The notes under the pieces: model-generated
The model's input: only the letters and a program-made list of their open reading frames with translations
Told to the model about the DNA's origin: nothing
The model's database searches: none
Assembly: GCF_018283675.1 (NCBI RefSeq)
Contig: NZ_JAGVRK010000001.1
Span: 3,962,854-4,026,853 of the forward strand
From: Metabacillus flavus
Lineage (GTDB): Bacteria > Bacillota > Bacilli > Bacillales > Bacillaceae
Direction of reading: 5' to 3'
Length of the DNA: 64,000 nt
Shown here: piece after piece, positions 18,521 to 26,684 of the stretch
Layout of the letters: each line of letters begins with the position of its first letter
Position numbering within the stretch: the stretch's first letter is position 1
Made by a program: the position numbers and the translations under genes

Positions 18521-18979
18521 ATGATTAAAGGCTTATATGAAGCACATTTACCTGTAAGCAATATGGAGAGTTCAATCAATTTTTATCAGAAGCTTGGCTT
18601 AGAAGCAGCTTATGTAAGCGAGAAAGTATCTTTTGTCTGGATCGAAAAGGGGAAGAGCTGGCTTGGTTTATGGGACACAGAAAAAGTATATCTCCCATAT
18701 CATCCCTCCATCAGGCATATTGCCTTTCATGTAGAAGCGGAAGATATCATAGAGGCGAAAGATTGGTTAAAAGAAAGAGGAATTGAAGTTAAGGAAGCAT
18801 TCGGCTTTACACCGGAACGCCAGCCTCTTGTACTGCCTAATCACCCACAAGCCCATGCCTGTCTTTATTTTAATGATCCAGACGGAAATTCTCTGGAATT
18901 CATTGCTCCCCTCAGGCTAGATTTTGAGGAAAAATTCGAGATGATGTCGCTAGAGGATTGGTATAATCGAAAGAAATGA
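18521..18979 (+). CDS. VOC-family (glyoxalase/bleomycin-resistance/dioxygenase fold) protein
   Basis: 152 residues with two beta-alpha-beta-beta-beta units. YEAHLPVSNMESSINFYQKLG opens the fold, IRHIAFHVEAED starts the second half and YFNDPDGNSLEFIAPL ends it. The metal-ligand positions (His5-type, His near 66, Glu near 127) appear to be present, so it may be an active metalloenzyme, but function ranges from glyoxalase to antibiotic binding. AAAAGGGGG ribosome site before ATG. It is monocistronic. Confidence 0.88.
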   Translation: MIKGLYEAHLPVSNMESSINFYQKLGLEAAYVSEKVSFVWIEKGKSWLGLWDTEKVYLPYHPSIRHIAFHVEAEDIIEAKDWLKERGIEVKEAFGFTPERQPLVLPNHPQAHACLYFNDPDGNSLEFIAPLRLDFEEKFEMMSLEDWYNRKK

Positions 18980-19055
18980 TTTTGGAGGAAGCAACGGTAC
19001 AGTTCCATCGCTTCCAAAACGTAAATCGAATTAGAATTATATGTGTGTAAAAAGG

Positions 19056-19085
19056 CAAAAAAATAAGCCGCACATGCGACTTATT
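19056..19085 (-). terminator. Terminator of the 19141-20196 lipoprotein gene
   Basis: Minus strand AATAAGTCGCA / TGCGGCTTATT stem followed by seven to eight T residues, 56 bases after the stop. Confidence 0.85.
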
Positions 19086-19140
19086 CATGAATGGTTACTT
19101 GTTGTAAAGGAGATTTGCAGAAGATACCCTGCTCCTTTTA

Positions 19141-20196
19141 TCAGCGGGACCCTGATGCAAATACTTCCACAATCCTTTCACTATTGTAATCTTCTGTATC
19201 AACCGACCACTTGTCATCCTTCTTAATCATTTTAATTTCCAGTGGGTCTCTTCCTTGCTGGACCTCCAATGAATTCAGCACAGCATCGAACTTCTCCAAG
19301 GCATAGCTCTGAGCTTTCTTGGAGTCATAGTCATTGGTTTTTTCCTTATATTCGCTTTGTAAATCAGACATGGTTTCATATGAATCATCTAAAGGCACTG
19401 TGGAATATTCAAGCATAACGACCGCCCTGTCATTGGCATATGCCTTTGGCTCAGCTTTAAGTTTTGCCTTTTCAGCAAGTACGGATTTGTAGCTGGTGTA
19501 GTGCTTATCCACTTCTTGAGCAGGAATGGAATTATATACGATACTTTTCAGGCCGTCGTTGAAGCTTGATTTTGCTTCTTCCTGAAGTGCCCGCTTATCA
19601 GCGGAGACATGCTTTTCAAAATCCGGATTTTCCTTATCCAGATAGATGGTCTCGATATAGGCTGTCAAAGCTTTCGCAGGATCCTCCATCAGATCCAGAC
19701 TGTCTTCATATTTTTCTGTATCCAATTTCAGTGTAACTTCCTTCAGCTTATCTTCAAAATTCTCGGAACGCGGTTTGATCCCAATTTCATATGTCTCTCC
19801 CTTTTCTACTTCAAAAAAAGCAGGGATGGTCTTTTCTTTGTCGGCTCCGATGCTCCCTGGCATATCTGGCTCCAGTCCCAAATCAGAAGAATAGACATCT
19901 CTTTTCGGGCTCAGCTCCTTTTCCCCTTGGTATAGCTTGATTCCATCCATTGAAGAAATGGTAAAAGCTGAGTCTGAGTTATTCTTTACCTTTAAGTTGA
20001 CCATCAGGACACCCGTATCCTTCTCCGATACGCCGTCATCCTCACCTGTCAATATGTATGAAGCATCCGCCACTGAAACATCCAGCTCCTTGCTTTTACC
20101 GCTGCCGGCATTTGCCTTCTCCCCAGAGCCGCCGCAGCCTGCTGCCGCTGCCATCAGCATACCCGTTAAAACTAGTAAACTCCCTTTTCTAATCAT
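19141..20196 (-). CDS. Predicted lipoprotein with a DUF4352/DUF5105-like layout
   Basis: 351 residues. The signal peptide ends with AAAAGC (about residues 16-21), giving a lipoprotein. Residues about 38-155 form an immunoglobulin-like telokin domain (DTGVLMVNLKVKNNSDSAF) as in DUF4352 proteins; the C-terminal 190 residues (KALTAYIETIYLDKENPDFE onward) look like the DUF5105 module. Function unknown. ATG preceded by GGGAGGATTTT. Single gene with its own terminator; no link with its neighbours is evident. Confidence 0.87.
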   Translation of the reverse strand: MIRKGSLLVLTGMLMAAAAGCGGSGEKANAGSGKSKELDVSVADASYILTGEDDGVSEKDTGVLMVNLKVKNNSDSAFTISSMDGIKLYQGEKELSPKRDVYSSDLGLEPDMPGSIGADKEKTIPAFFEVEKGETYEIGIKPRSENFEDKLKEVTLKLDTEKYEDSLDLMEDPAKALTAYIETIYLDKENPDFEKHVSADKRALQEEAKSSFNDGLKSIVYNSIPAQEVDKHYTSYKSVLAEKAKLKAEPKAYANDRAVVMLEYSTVPLDDSYETMSDLQSEYKEKTNDYDSKKAQSYALEKFDAVLNSLEVQQGRDPLEIKMIKKDDKWSVDTEDYNSERIVEVFASGSR

Positions 20197-20355
20197 TCTA
20201 AAATCCTCCCAGTTAGTTCAATTGTATTAGTTCTGTTTCGACATTCCATTTCCCTCAAATATGGAAACATAAACCATAAATGTATGACTATTGAACTTTT
20301 TTACAGATACTAGTTAATGTATATATTAAATAATGATTACTGGGACGGTTTCATT

Positions 20356-20475
20356 GATTCCAAAACTGTTTGCTGACACACCCGAGAATTTTGATAGGCA
20401 TGTATGTTGTGTTCACGTACCTTGTTCCCATTCTTAATGAAATGGCCGCGGCCGGCAAAATCGCATGCCACAACA
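20356..20475 (+). pseudogene. Remnant of a duplicated MFS transporter gene
   Basis: About 110 bases align with the middle of the MFS gene at 17191-18384. The tract ACACACCCGAGAAT corresponds to 17806-17819. Bases 20401-20455 correspond to 17861-17910 (VVFTYLVPxLNEMA in translation), and GCCGGCAAAATCGC corresponds to about 17978-17991. The blocks are collinear but separated by deletions, so the copy is non-functional. Percent identity looks near 80 within blocks by eye. Confidence 0.72.
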
Positions 20476-20667
20476 AACAGACATCAGCAGGAGGGAGAAA
20501 CTGCGGATGTCTTAATGGAGTTCTTAAATAAAATACTTCTTTTATAATTTTGATGTTTGATAACATCCTGGCTTACATTAATTTATAAACATGATTTAAA
20601 CGCACACCCACCCATTTACAAAGCATATGCTATCTCAAGGATCATTTTGAGGTAGGGGAGGTTCATT

Positions 20668-21222
20668 ATGTACTCAAATAATCATACTTATAACTATAAT
20701 CCATTTTATTATGGAAATTATCGTGTCACCACTGGCACAAATAGAGGATATCGTGTTATAGCATGCAATGAAAAATTTAACAGGCAAATTGAATATTATG
20801 GTGCTAAAGGTGCACTAAATGCGTCTACATTGTCTTTACCTCAAATGCTGACTTTTGCTCTTCAAGACGAATATCTGGCTCAGTCAAGATACGATAATAT
20901 TCTAGGAACATTTGGATATGTTCCTACATTTGCACGAATAAAAGAAGCGGAAATGAGACATATAAGTGCATTATTGCCCCTTTTTAATCGCTATCAGGTC
21001 CCATTACCTGAAAATATATCGCAGTCGTTCGTTACAACTCCAAATAGCATTAAGGCAGCATATGCTGCTGGTGTACTAGGGGAAATTGACAATATTGGCA
21101 TGTACAATAAATTCTTAGGGTTCAATATCCCCACTGATGCAAGACTAGTTTTCACCCAATTACGAAATGCCTCACTTAATCACCTTGCCGCTTTTGAAAG
21201 AGGTCTCGAAAGAAGTTATTGA
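20668..21222 (+). CDS. DUF2202-type ferritin-like protein
   Basis: 184 residues. A Tyr- and Asn-rich N-terminus (HTYNYNPFYYGNYR) is followed by a four-helix ferritin-like domain with the family pattern ALQDEYLAQSRYDNIL, IKEAEMRHISALLPLF, GEIDNIGMYNKFL and NASLNHLAAFERGL; the Glu and His residues in these helices resemble di-iron ligands. Function unknown; the Tyr-rich start recalls spore-surface proteins but this is speculation. The ATG has GGGGAGG eight bases upstream. Lower GC and different base usage than the neighbours suggest a separate history. Confidence 0.88.
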   Translation: MYSNNHTYNYNPFYYGNYRVTTGTNRGYRVIACNEKFNRQIEYYGAKGALNASTLSLPQMLTFALQDEYLAQSRYDNILGTFGYVPTFARIKEAEMRHISALLPLFNRYQVPLPENISQSFVTTPNSIKAAYAAGVLGEIDNIGMYNKFLGFNIPTDARLVFTQLRNASLNHLAAFERGLERSY

Positions 21223-21275
21223 GAAATTATATATGCGGTATTAATAATCAAAGTTACGATACCAATTGAAAACAC

Positions 21276-21313
21276 AGAGGAGTGTACTTTCTTAATGTAA
21301 AAGTACACTCCTC
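21276..21313. terminator. Bidirectional terminator between DUF2202 gene and rlmH
   Basis: Fifteen-base perfect stem AGAGGAGTGTACTTT / AAAGTACACTCCTCT with an 8-base loop between two convergent genes. Confidence 0.8.
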
Positions 21314-21368
21314 TTGTGATGTTTGTTCTTTATATTTTATCAATTATTACTTTTAATCTCCTTTAGTA

Positions 21369-21848
21369 TTATTTATGATACGGTTCCCCCCGATTAATCC
21401 GAAAAGCCCGATAAACCTGCTCCACTAAAACCAGCCTCATGAGCTGATGCGGAAACGTCATTTTCGAAAACGACAGCGTATCATTCGCCCTCTTCATCAC
21501 CGCATCACTCAATCCAAGCGATCCGCCAATTACAAAAGCAACTTTACTTTTCCCGTAAGTCGCCAGCCTGTCCAAATCGGCAGCAAGCTGCTCCGACGAT
21601 TTCATTTTTCCTTGAATCGCCAGAGCAATGACATGAGTATCCTCTGAAATCTTCGCCAGAATCCGTTCGCCTTCTTTATCTTTGACGATTATCATGTCCT
21701 GCTCGCTCAAGTTTTCTGGGGCTTTTTCGTCGGCAAGCTCGATGATTTCCATTTTTGCATAGGGGCCGAGTCTTTTCAGATATTCGTCGATTCCTTGCTT
21801 TAAGTATTTTTCTTTTAGTTTTCCTACGGTTACAATTGTTATATTCAC
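21369..21848 (-). CDS. rlmH: 23S rRNA (pseudouridine1915-N3)-methyltransferase RlmH
   Basis: 159-residue SPOUT methyltransferase (B. subtilis YydA) that methylates pseudouridine 1915 in helix 69 of 23S rRNA using SAM. It begins [17 protein letters not shown] and shows the knot motifs [29 protein letters not shown] and [20 protein letters not shown], ending in the conserved GEPYHK. It is the last gene of the wal-htrA block, 83 bases after a small CxxH/CxxC gene, in a stretch dense with DnaA boxes. Confidence 0.98.
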   Translation of the reverse strand: MNITIVTVGKLKEKYLKQGIDEYLKRLGPYAKMEIIELADEKAPENLSEQDMIIVKDKEGERILAKISEDTHVIALAIQGKMKSSEQLAADLDRLATYGKSKVAFVIGGSLGLSDAVMKRANDTLSFSKMTFPHQLMRLVLVEQVYRAFRINRGEPYHK

Positions 21849-21851
21849 AGG

Positions 21852-22154
21852 TTATCCCCACTTTAAGAACACGATATTCACAAAAGTTATCCACAATTGT
21901 GTATTTCCCATCCACATTCGGTAGCGAAGGTTTATTCCCCTACTATATATACTGCAGGGTTTTCGCACAATTCACAGGTTGTGGATAACCTGTTGGTTTC
22001 TTCAATTTTCATTATTTCCGGAGCCAATTCGTGCTCGTCAACATACATATCAATCGCTGTTTCGACATGATCTGCACATGCTTTCATGCTGTTCCCTCCT
22101 TATCCACAGGTGGATTCTTTACTTATTTTACACCAAACACTCTATTTATCCACA
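21852..22154. promoter_or_regulatory. DnaA-box cluster around the CxxH/CxxC gene
   Basis: Four perfect 9-mer DnaA boxes (TTATCCACA or its complement) lie at 21887-21895, 21980-21988, 22100-22108 and 22146-22154, plus a one-mismatch box TTATCCCCA at 21852-21860. They surround and partly lie inside the 51-codon gene. The cluster is about 41.5 kb from dnaA and could titrate DnaA or regulate the adjacent genes. Confidence 0.75.
21932..22087 (-). CDS. Small CxxH/CxxC zinc-binding-type protein
   Basis: 51 residues starting MKACADHVETAIDMYVDEH, with CADH near the N-terminus and CELC near residue 38, the pattern of the small CxxH/CxxC protein family found beside rlmH and htrA in bacilli. It probably binds one metal ion; its role is unknown. 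A textbook AGGAGG ribosome site lies nine bases before the ATG. DnaA boxes lie within the coding sequence and in its leader. Confidence 0.88.
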   Translation of the reverse strand: MKACADHVETAIDMYVDEHELAPEIMKIEETNRLSTTCELCENPAVYIVGE

Positions 22155-22204
22155 CCCAAAATAGAAAAGGACTGAAGCTGGACAAATTAGTTTGAACAAT
22201 TAAA

Positions 22205-22388
22205 GGCTATGTTCGAGCATGTTAATGAATTTTGAACACCTGTTGATTGCAGCGGAAGGCGAGAGACTCCTGCGGGAGCAGCGGGACAGGTGAGACCCCG
22301 CAAGCGCCTAGCGCTGAGGAGGCTCACCGCCCGCCCCGCGGAAAGCGATCGCCTGCAGCGGAAATTAACAGCCCTGGTTCAACCGAGC
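22205..22388 (-). repeat. MITE-like 184-bp repeat, copy 2
   Basis: Inverted copy of the 9825-10008 element with the same length. The core shares GGGACAGGTGAGACCCCGC, GAGGAGGCTCACCGCCCGCC and CCGCGGAAAGCG. Its ends (GGCTATGTT..TGTTAAT and, complemented, GCTCGGTTGAAC..TGTTAAT) resemble those of copy 1. It lies between the CxxH/CxxC gene and htrA. Confidence 0.85.
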
Positions 22389-22390
22389 AT

Positions 22391-22423
22391 AAAAAAACAG
22401 GAGGGCTGCTTTAAGCGCCCTCC
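22391..22423 (-). terminator. htrA terminator
   Basis: Minus strand GGAGGGC / GCCCTCC hairpin followed by seven T residues, seven bases after the htrA stop. Confidence 0.88.
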
Positions 22424-22429
22424 AATTTT

Positions 22430-23644
22430 TTAGCTTCCCTGTGCCTGAGATTCCCCTAACCGAACATCCACCGACTGTTTCTTCCCTGAACGATAGTACG
22501 TTATGGAAATCGTATCACCCGGCTTTAATTCGTAAAGCACCTTGCGCAGTTCAATAATATCCTTAATATCCTTGCCATCCATTTGCGTAATGACATCCAT
22601 TTGCTTAATGCCAGCCTTTCCAGCAGGAGAGATCGGGTCGGATTCGAACACAACGACGCCTTTTGTCACACTCTTCGGAAGCTTGAGTGTTTCCTGCTGG
22701 TGGTAGCTTGACACTTCATCAAGAGAACGCATGCTCAGACCAAGGAACGGTCTTCTGACTTCGCCGTACTTTTCCAGATCCTCAATGACCGGCTTCGCGA
22801 TATTGACAGGAATGGCGAGGCCAATCCCTTCAACCGATGATTCGGCAATTTTCATGGAGTTGATGCCGATGACTTTTCCGTCGATGTTAATGAGGGCGCC
22901 GCCGCTGTTACCCGGATTGATTGCGGCGTCGGTTTGAATGACCTCGGAGTTCCAGTCTGGCTGCCCGTCGCCGTTCTCATCAATTGGAATGGCACGTTCC
23001 GTTCCAGAGATGATTCCCTGCGTGACAGACCCGGCAAATTGAAGGCCGAGGGGATTTCCGATCGCGATGGACGGTTCACCAGGTTTGACTTTGTCGGAGT
23101 CTCCGAAAGGAGCGACGTTTTTGATTTTGTCACTGCTTACCTGAAGGACGGCAAGATCCGTCAGCTTATCGCTTCCGAGAATCCTGGCCTTGATTCTTGT
23201 GCCGTCAGATAGACTGATTTCGACCTGGGTGGCGCCTTCAATCACATGGTGATTGGTTACGACGAAGGCATTGCCGCCGGCTTTTTTATAGATGACACCG
23301 GAGCCGGTTCCCGCTTCTCCGCTGCCTTCTTCCTCTTCCCAGAATCCGGACTGCTGGATATTGATAACGCCGACAACCGAGCTTGATACCCTGCTCACAA
23401 TGTTCGTAATGTCGGAGCTGACGTTAACCGAAACCTGCTTTTCGGGACCAGCGGGCTCATTCGTACCGGTCTTGTTTTCATCATGCTGAAAGTTTCCGTT
23501 CACAAAATCGTTAACGGTCGGGCCGGCAAAGAGGACGATGAGCCCTCCGAGTATGGCTCCTGTAATACCAGCCAAAAGTGAGCCGCCGCGGTTGCCTTTT
23601 TGCCTGCGAGGCGGCTCTTGATAATCCTGATCATAATACCCCAT
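22430..23644 (-). CDS. htrA: HtrA-type membrane-anchored serine protease
   Basis: 404-residue trypsin-like quality-control protease (B. subtilis YyxA/HtrC type). A cytoplasmic N-terminus, one membrane helix (about 23-45, [17 protein letters not shown]) and a linker precede the protease domain, with catalytic His in [10 protein letters not shown], Asp in LTDLAVLQV and Ser in [15 protein letters not shown] domain follows (about 295-395). The start was set at ATG 23644, eight bases after AGGAG, giving MGYYDQDYQ; the longer frame to 23692 is less likely. Last large gene of the wal operon, probably acting in envelope stress. Confidence 0.95.
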   Translation of the reverse strand: MGYYDQDYQEPPRRQKGNRGGSLLAGITGAILGGLIVLFAGPTVNDFVNGNFQHDENKTGTNEPAGPEKQVSVNVSSDITNIVSRVSSSVVGVINIQQSGFWEEEEGSGEAGTGSGVIYKKAGGNAFVVTNHHVIEGATQVEISLSDGTRIKARILGSDKLTDLAVLQVSSDKIKNVAPFGDSDKVKPGEPSIAIGNPLGLQFAGSVTQGIISGTERAIPIDENGDGQPDWNSEVIQTDAAINPGNSGGALINIDGKVIGINSMKIAESSVEGIGLAIPVNIAKPVIEDLEKYGEVRRPFLGLSMRSLDEVSSYHQQETLKLPKSVTKGVVVFESDPISPAGKAGIKQMDVITQMDGKDIKDIIELRKVLYELKPGDTISITYYRSGKKQSVDVRLGESQAQGS

Positions 23645-23713
23645 GTTTCCAGCTCCTTTTTTTCGCATGCTGCTATTGTTTATTATACTCAAGCTTGTGC
23701 AAAAAAATAATGA

Positions 23714-24508
23714 TTAAACGGCTGTTAGAGGAGTTGGTTTAATCGGATCGGTATCATAAAGGCTGATTCCGTCGCCTAAAACGAAGCCTTTGCTTTCCAA
23801 TGTCTGCTGAACCGACATTCTCGCGAGATCCTTCATATTGTTATCCTTGCTGAGATGGGCGAGGTAGATTCGGGAAGTATGGTCGCCAATGACGTCCGAC
23901 ATCGCAAGGGCTGCGTCCTCGTTTGAGACGTGCCCGACGTCTGACAGAATGCGGCGCTTGATGCTCCACGGGTAATGCCCCATCCGGAGCATGCTGACGT
24001 CATGGTTGCTTTCAAACACAAAGGAGTTGGCGTCCTTGATCATGCCTTTCATCCGGTCGCTGACGTAGCCTGTGTCCGTAATGAGGGCAAGCTTGCGCCC
24101 ATTATGATGAAAGACGTAAAACATCGGTTCGGCCGCGTCATGCGAGACGCCGAACGACTGGATGTCCAAGCCTCCGAATGATTTAACTGTATCGGTTTCA
24201 AAATGGAATTTCTGCTCAGACGGCACTTCGCCAATCAGCTTTTCCATCGCATTCCACGTTTTGCCGTTCGCATAGACCGGCACCTTGTGCTTTCTTGCAG
24301 CGACTCCAAGGCCTTTAATGTGGTCGCTGTGTTCATGGGTAATAAAAATTCCGCTCAAATCGTCCATGCTTTTGCCAATCTGGCTCATGAGCAGGCCTAG
24401 CTGTTTATTGCTTAAGCCGGCATCCACCAAAAAAGATTGTCCGTCCGCTTCTACGTAAATGGCGTTCCCCGTACTCCCGCTCGCAAGTACGCTAAATTGC
24501 AAGCTCAT
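23714..24508 (-). CDS. walJ: WalJ (YycJ), metallo-beta-lactamase-fold exonuclease
   Basis: 264 residues, equal to B. subtilis WalJ. The zinc motif [13 protein letters not shown] is near residue 60, and further ligands include SHDAAEP and LITDTGYVS. The family is a 5'-3' exonuclease linked to mismatch repair and coordination of cell division with replication. The start at ATG 24508 has GGAG about seven bases upstream; the in-frame GTG at 24517 overlaps that site. Between walI and htrA. Confidence 0.96.
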   Translation of the reverse strand: MSLQFSVLASGSTGNAIYVEADGQSFLVDAGLSNKQLGLLMSQIGKSMDDLSGIFITHEHSDHIKGLGVAARKHKVPVYANGKTWNAMEKLIGEVPSEQKFHFETDTVKSFGGLDIQSFGVSHDAAEPMFYVFHHNGRKLALITDTGYVSDRMKGMIKDANSFVFESNHDVSMLRMGHYPWSIKRRILSDVGHVSNEDAALAMSDVIGDHTSRIYLAHLSKDNNMKDLARMSVQQTLESKGFVLGDGISLYDTDPIKPTPLTAV

Positions 24509-24529
24509 GTCTGTCACTCCAATTTTTAT

Positions 24530-25345
24530 CTATTTAGTCGCTTTTTCAGGTCTGACAATCTGCCCTTCAAACGCGCTCACAAAATAATGTTCTTTCCCGT
24601 TCACTTCTACATACCAGTAAGGCTGCAGGGTTTGTTTATTTGATTCCGCCTGCTCCGTATAATAGCCTAACTCCATTTTGGTGATCTCGCTTTTATACTT
24701 CAGGTCGTTTTCATTATACATCTGTTCAATTGCCTCAATGGCTGTAATGGTATCTTCCTGCTGTTCCTGGACTTGATCGGACTCCATCACATACGTTTGT
24801 TCATAGCTGATAATTTCTCTTTTTTCATTCAAATGGAGGATGACAGCCCCAATAGGCTGATCGGATCCTTGATAAATCGTCATCCCATTGATCCGCTGAA
24901 AATAGGTAATGGCCGCTTTTTCCTGATTGTAGGACCAGAAGACGTATTCACTCCCAAATTTTAAAGAGGAGGAGACGAAGCTATCTGCTTTGGACAAATC
25001 ATCTTTTTCAATCTTGATTGGCTTTTTCAGCTTCATCTGCAGCAATACAGGTTCTGTTTCTCCAATCTGATCCTGAATATCAATGGCCGGCTCCTGATCC
25101 TTGAGAGTCGAGAGGTCTTCATCGGTAAATTCATGGCGTTTAACAGCTAATAGCTGCAGCTCGGGATTGTCCGGAGGCAGAGGAGGATATTTAATTTCTT
25201 CCGCCGCCAGCTGGTCTTGAATCGTTTCCTTCTGAATCGGATCATACTTGCTTGTCGTGATCTTTTGGGAATATTGCCAGGCAAGGAACAGGTCCAGAAC
25301 AAGAAAAGCGAAAATAAATATGGTTTTCGTTTTACTCCAATCCAT
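24530..25345 (-). CDS. walI: WalI (YycI), regulator of WalK
   Basis: 271 residues with one N-terminal membrane helix (MDWSKTKTIFIFAFLVLDLF) and an extracellular YycI domain containing EIISYEQTYVMESDQVQEQQ. With WalH it forms a membrane complex that restrains the WalK kinase. The start at ATG 25345 has GGAGGAGG upstream and lies 14 bases inside walH, so the two are translationally coupled; a longer frame to 25381 would place an implausible charged leader before the membrane helix. Confidence 0.95.
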   Translation of the reverse strand: MDWSKTKTIFIFAFLVLDLFLAWQYSQKITTSKYDPIQKETIQDQLAAEEIKYPPLPPDNPELQLLAVKRHEFTDEDLSTLKDQEPAIDIQDQIGETEPVLLQMKLKKPIKIEKDDLSKADSFVSSSLKFGSEYVFWSYNQEKAAITYFQRINGMTIYQGSDQPIGAVILHLNEKREIISYEQTYVMESDQVQEQQEDTITAIEAIEQMYNENDLKYKSEITKMELGYYTEQAESNKQTLQPYWYVEVNGKEHYFVSAFEGQIVRPEKATK

Positions 25346-26684
25346 CCTGTCTGCCTCCTCCCAATGTTTTTGGATCTTCAATCGCTCGATAGTTCCCTGA
25401 TCGGGTTTCTGCGTACCAGACAGGGTTCACAATCACATTCATCTCTTCAGAGGATTGAAGCTCGTAAGCAGGGAAGACCCTGACGACATTGTTGATGTTC
25501 ATTTCTCCTTTGCTTTTGGTCAGCATTGCAAGGATTTCCTTGCCGTCCGGAAGCAAAATAGGCTCCTGATTGGAGTGCCTTTTCGTTCGGTATCCGGGAC
25601 GCTCATAGCGGATGATTTCGGTACTGCCCCATTCCTGAAAAATATCGGTCCTGATGGATGGGGTTTCTTTACTAGGAAACACAGGCAAATTATTGATCAG
25701 CATCCTTAGAGTAATTTCCAAGTCCGGTGAATGTCCGAAAAACACATAATCATCGGTCCAGCCGCCATGTGAGTTCAAATAATCCAGGCTCTGTTCCATG
25801 ACCTTCGATAAAGCCGGTTCAATTGTTTGATCCTTTTTTCCGCCCGCCGTGTAGGTGATTTGAGAGAAGCCGCTGTCCTTTTCAATGACAAGCCTTCTCG
25901 AACCATCGGTATAGACACTGTCCGATTTATTATAGCCGCGTGAAACGTAGGAAGGGTTATTGTACAGGGCATGTTTAAAGTCTTCTTCATCAATATTATT
26001 GAAGGTATAGGAGAACCGGTTAAACGCGCGTTTTTTTTCTGGAAGCATTAAAATGGCGTCCTTGTTGAACGAATTTGCGAAATAACGCTGATATCCCTCT
26101 TCTTCAGCATTGCTGAAATATTGGCCTTGAAGCTGGGTTACCACGTCATGCTTCATTTTGACTTCATAAACGAGCCTGCCTTGAGTTGATACAAAATATA
26201 CCGTCGGGGTCTCCACGCCGTCAAAAGGAACGATGATTCGATCAAAGGCTTTATTGACCGCTTCTTTTGTATCCCAGTCTAAAATGCTTTGAAATGTTTT
26301 AGCCGGGATCGTTTGACTGAAAATGAGCTCCAGTTTTTTGCGGCCGTCAAGGCCATGGATAAACTGCAGAAACTCGGCTTCGCTGTAGCTGCTTGTAAGA
26401 TCACTCGCTTCCTCAAGCTTCCAGTCAGACATGGCATCCCAAATTTTATCAAGCTGTTTGTCCGCCCCGTAATGGACATTTTTGTTCTCATGGTAAAAGA
26501 CTTGCTGAGGCTTTACCACTTCGCTGAATTGGCGTTTGTCGTCCGATAATTTCAGGTTTTCGAGATAGGTCATGCTTTCGATTGGGTTATAGGTCGGCTT
26601 AAACGTCCATATGCTCCATGTAAAATACAGACTGACTATGATTAAAAAACTTAAGACCAGGGTTTTAACTGTTTCCCGTTTCAT
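25332..26684 (-). CDS. walH: WalH (YycH), regulator of WalK
   Basis: 450 residues: MKRETVKTLVLSFLIIVSLY gives a single membrane anchor, and the rest is the extracellular YycH domain. It partners WalI in controlling WalK through their membrane helices. The ATG at 26684 overlaps the walK stop in an ATGA arrangement, which supports this start over the TTG two codons earlier. It overlaps walI by 14 bases. Confidence 0.95.
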   Translation of the reverse strand: MKRETVKTLVLSFLIIVSLYFTWSIWTFKPTYNPIESMTYLENLKLSDDKRQFSEVVKPQQVFYHENKNVHYGADKQLDKIWDAMSDWKLEEASDLTSSYSEAEFLQFIHGLDGRKKLELIFSQTIPAKTFQSILDWDTKEAVNKAFDRIIVPFDGVETPTVYFVSTQGRLVYEVKMKHDVVTQLQGQYFSNAEEEGYQRYFANSFNKDAILMLPEKKRAFNRFSYTFNNIDEEDFKHALYNNPSYVSRGYNKSDSVYTDGSRRLVIEKDSGFSQITYTAGGKKDQTIEPALSKVMEQSLDYLNSHGGWTDDYVFFGHSPDLEITLRMLINNLPVFPSKETPSIRTDIFQEWGSTEIIRYERPGYRTKRHSNQEPILLPDGKEILAMLTKSKGEMNINNVVRVFPAYELQSSEEMNVIVNPVWYAETRSGNYRAIEDPKTLGGGRQDGLE

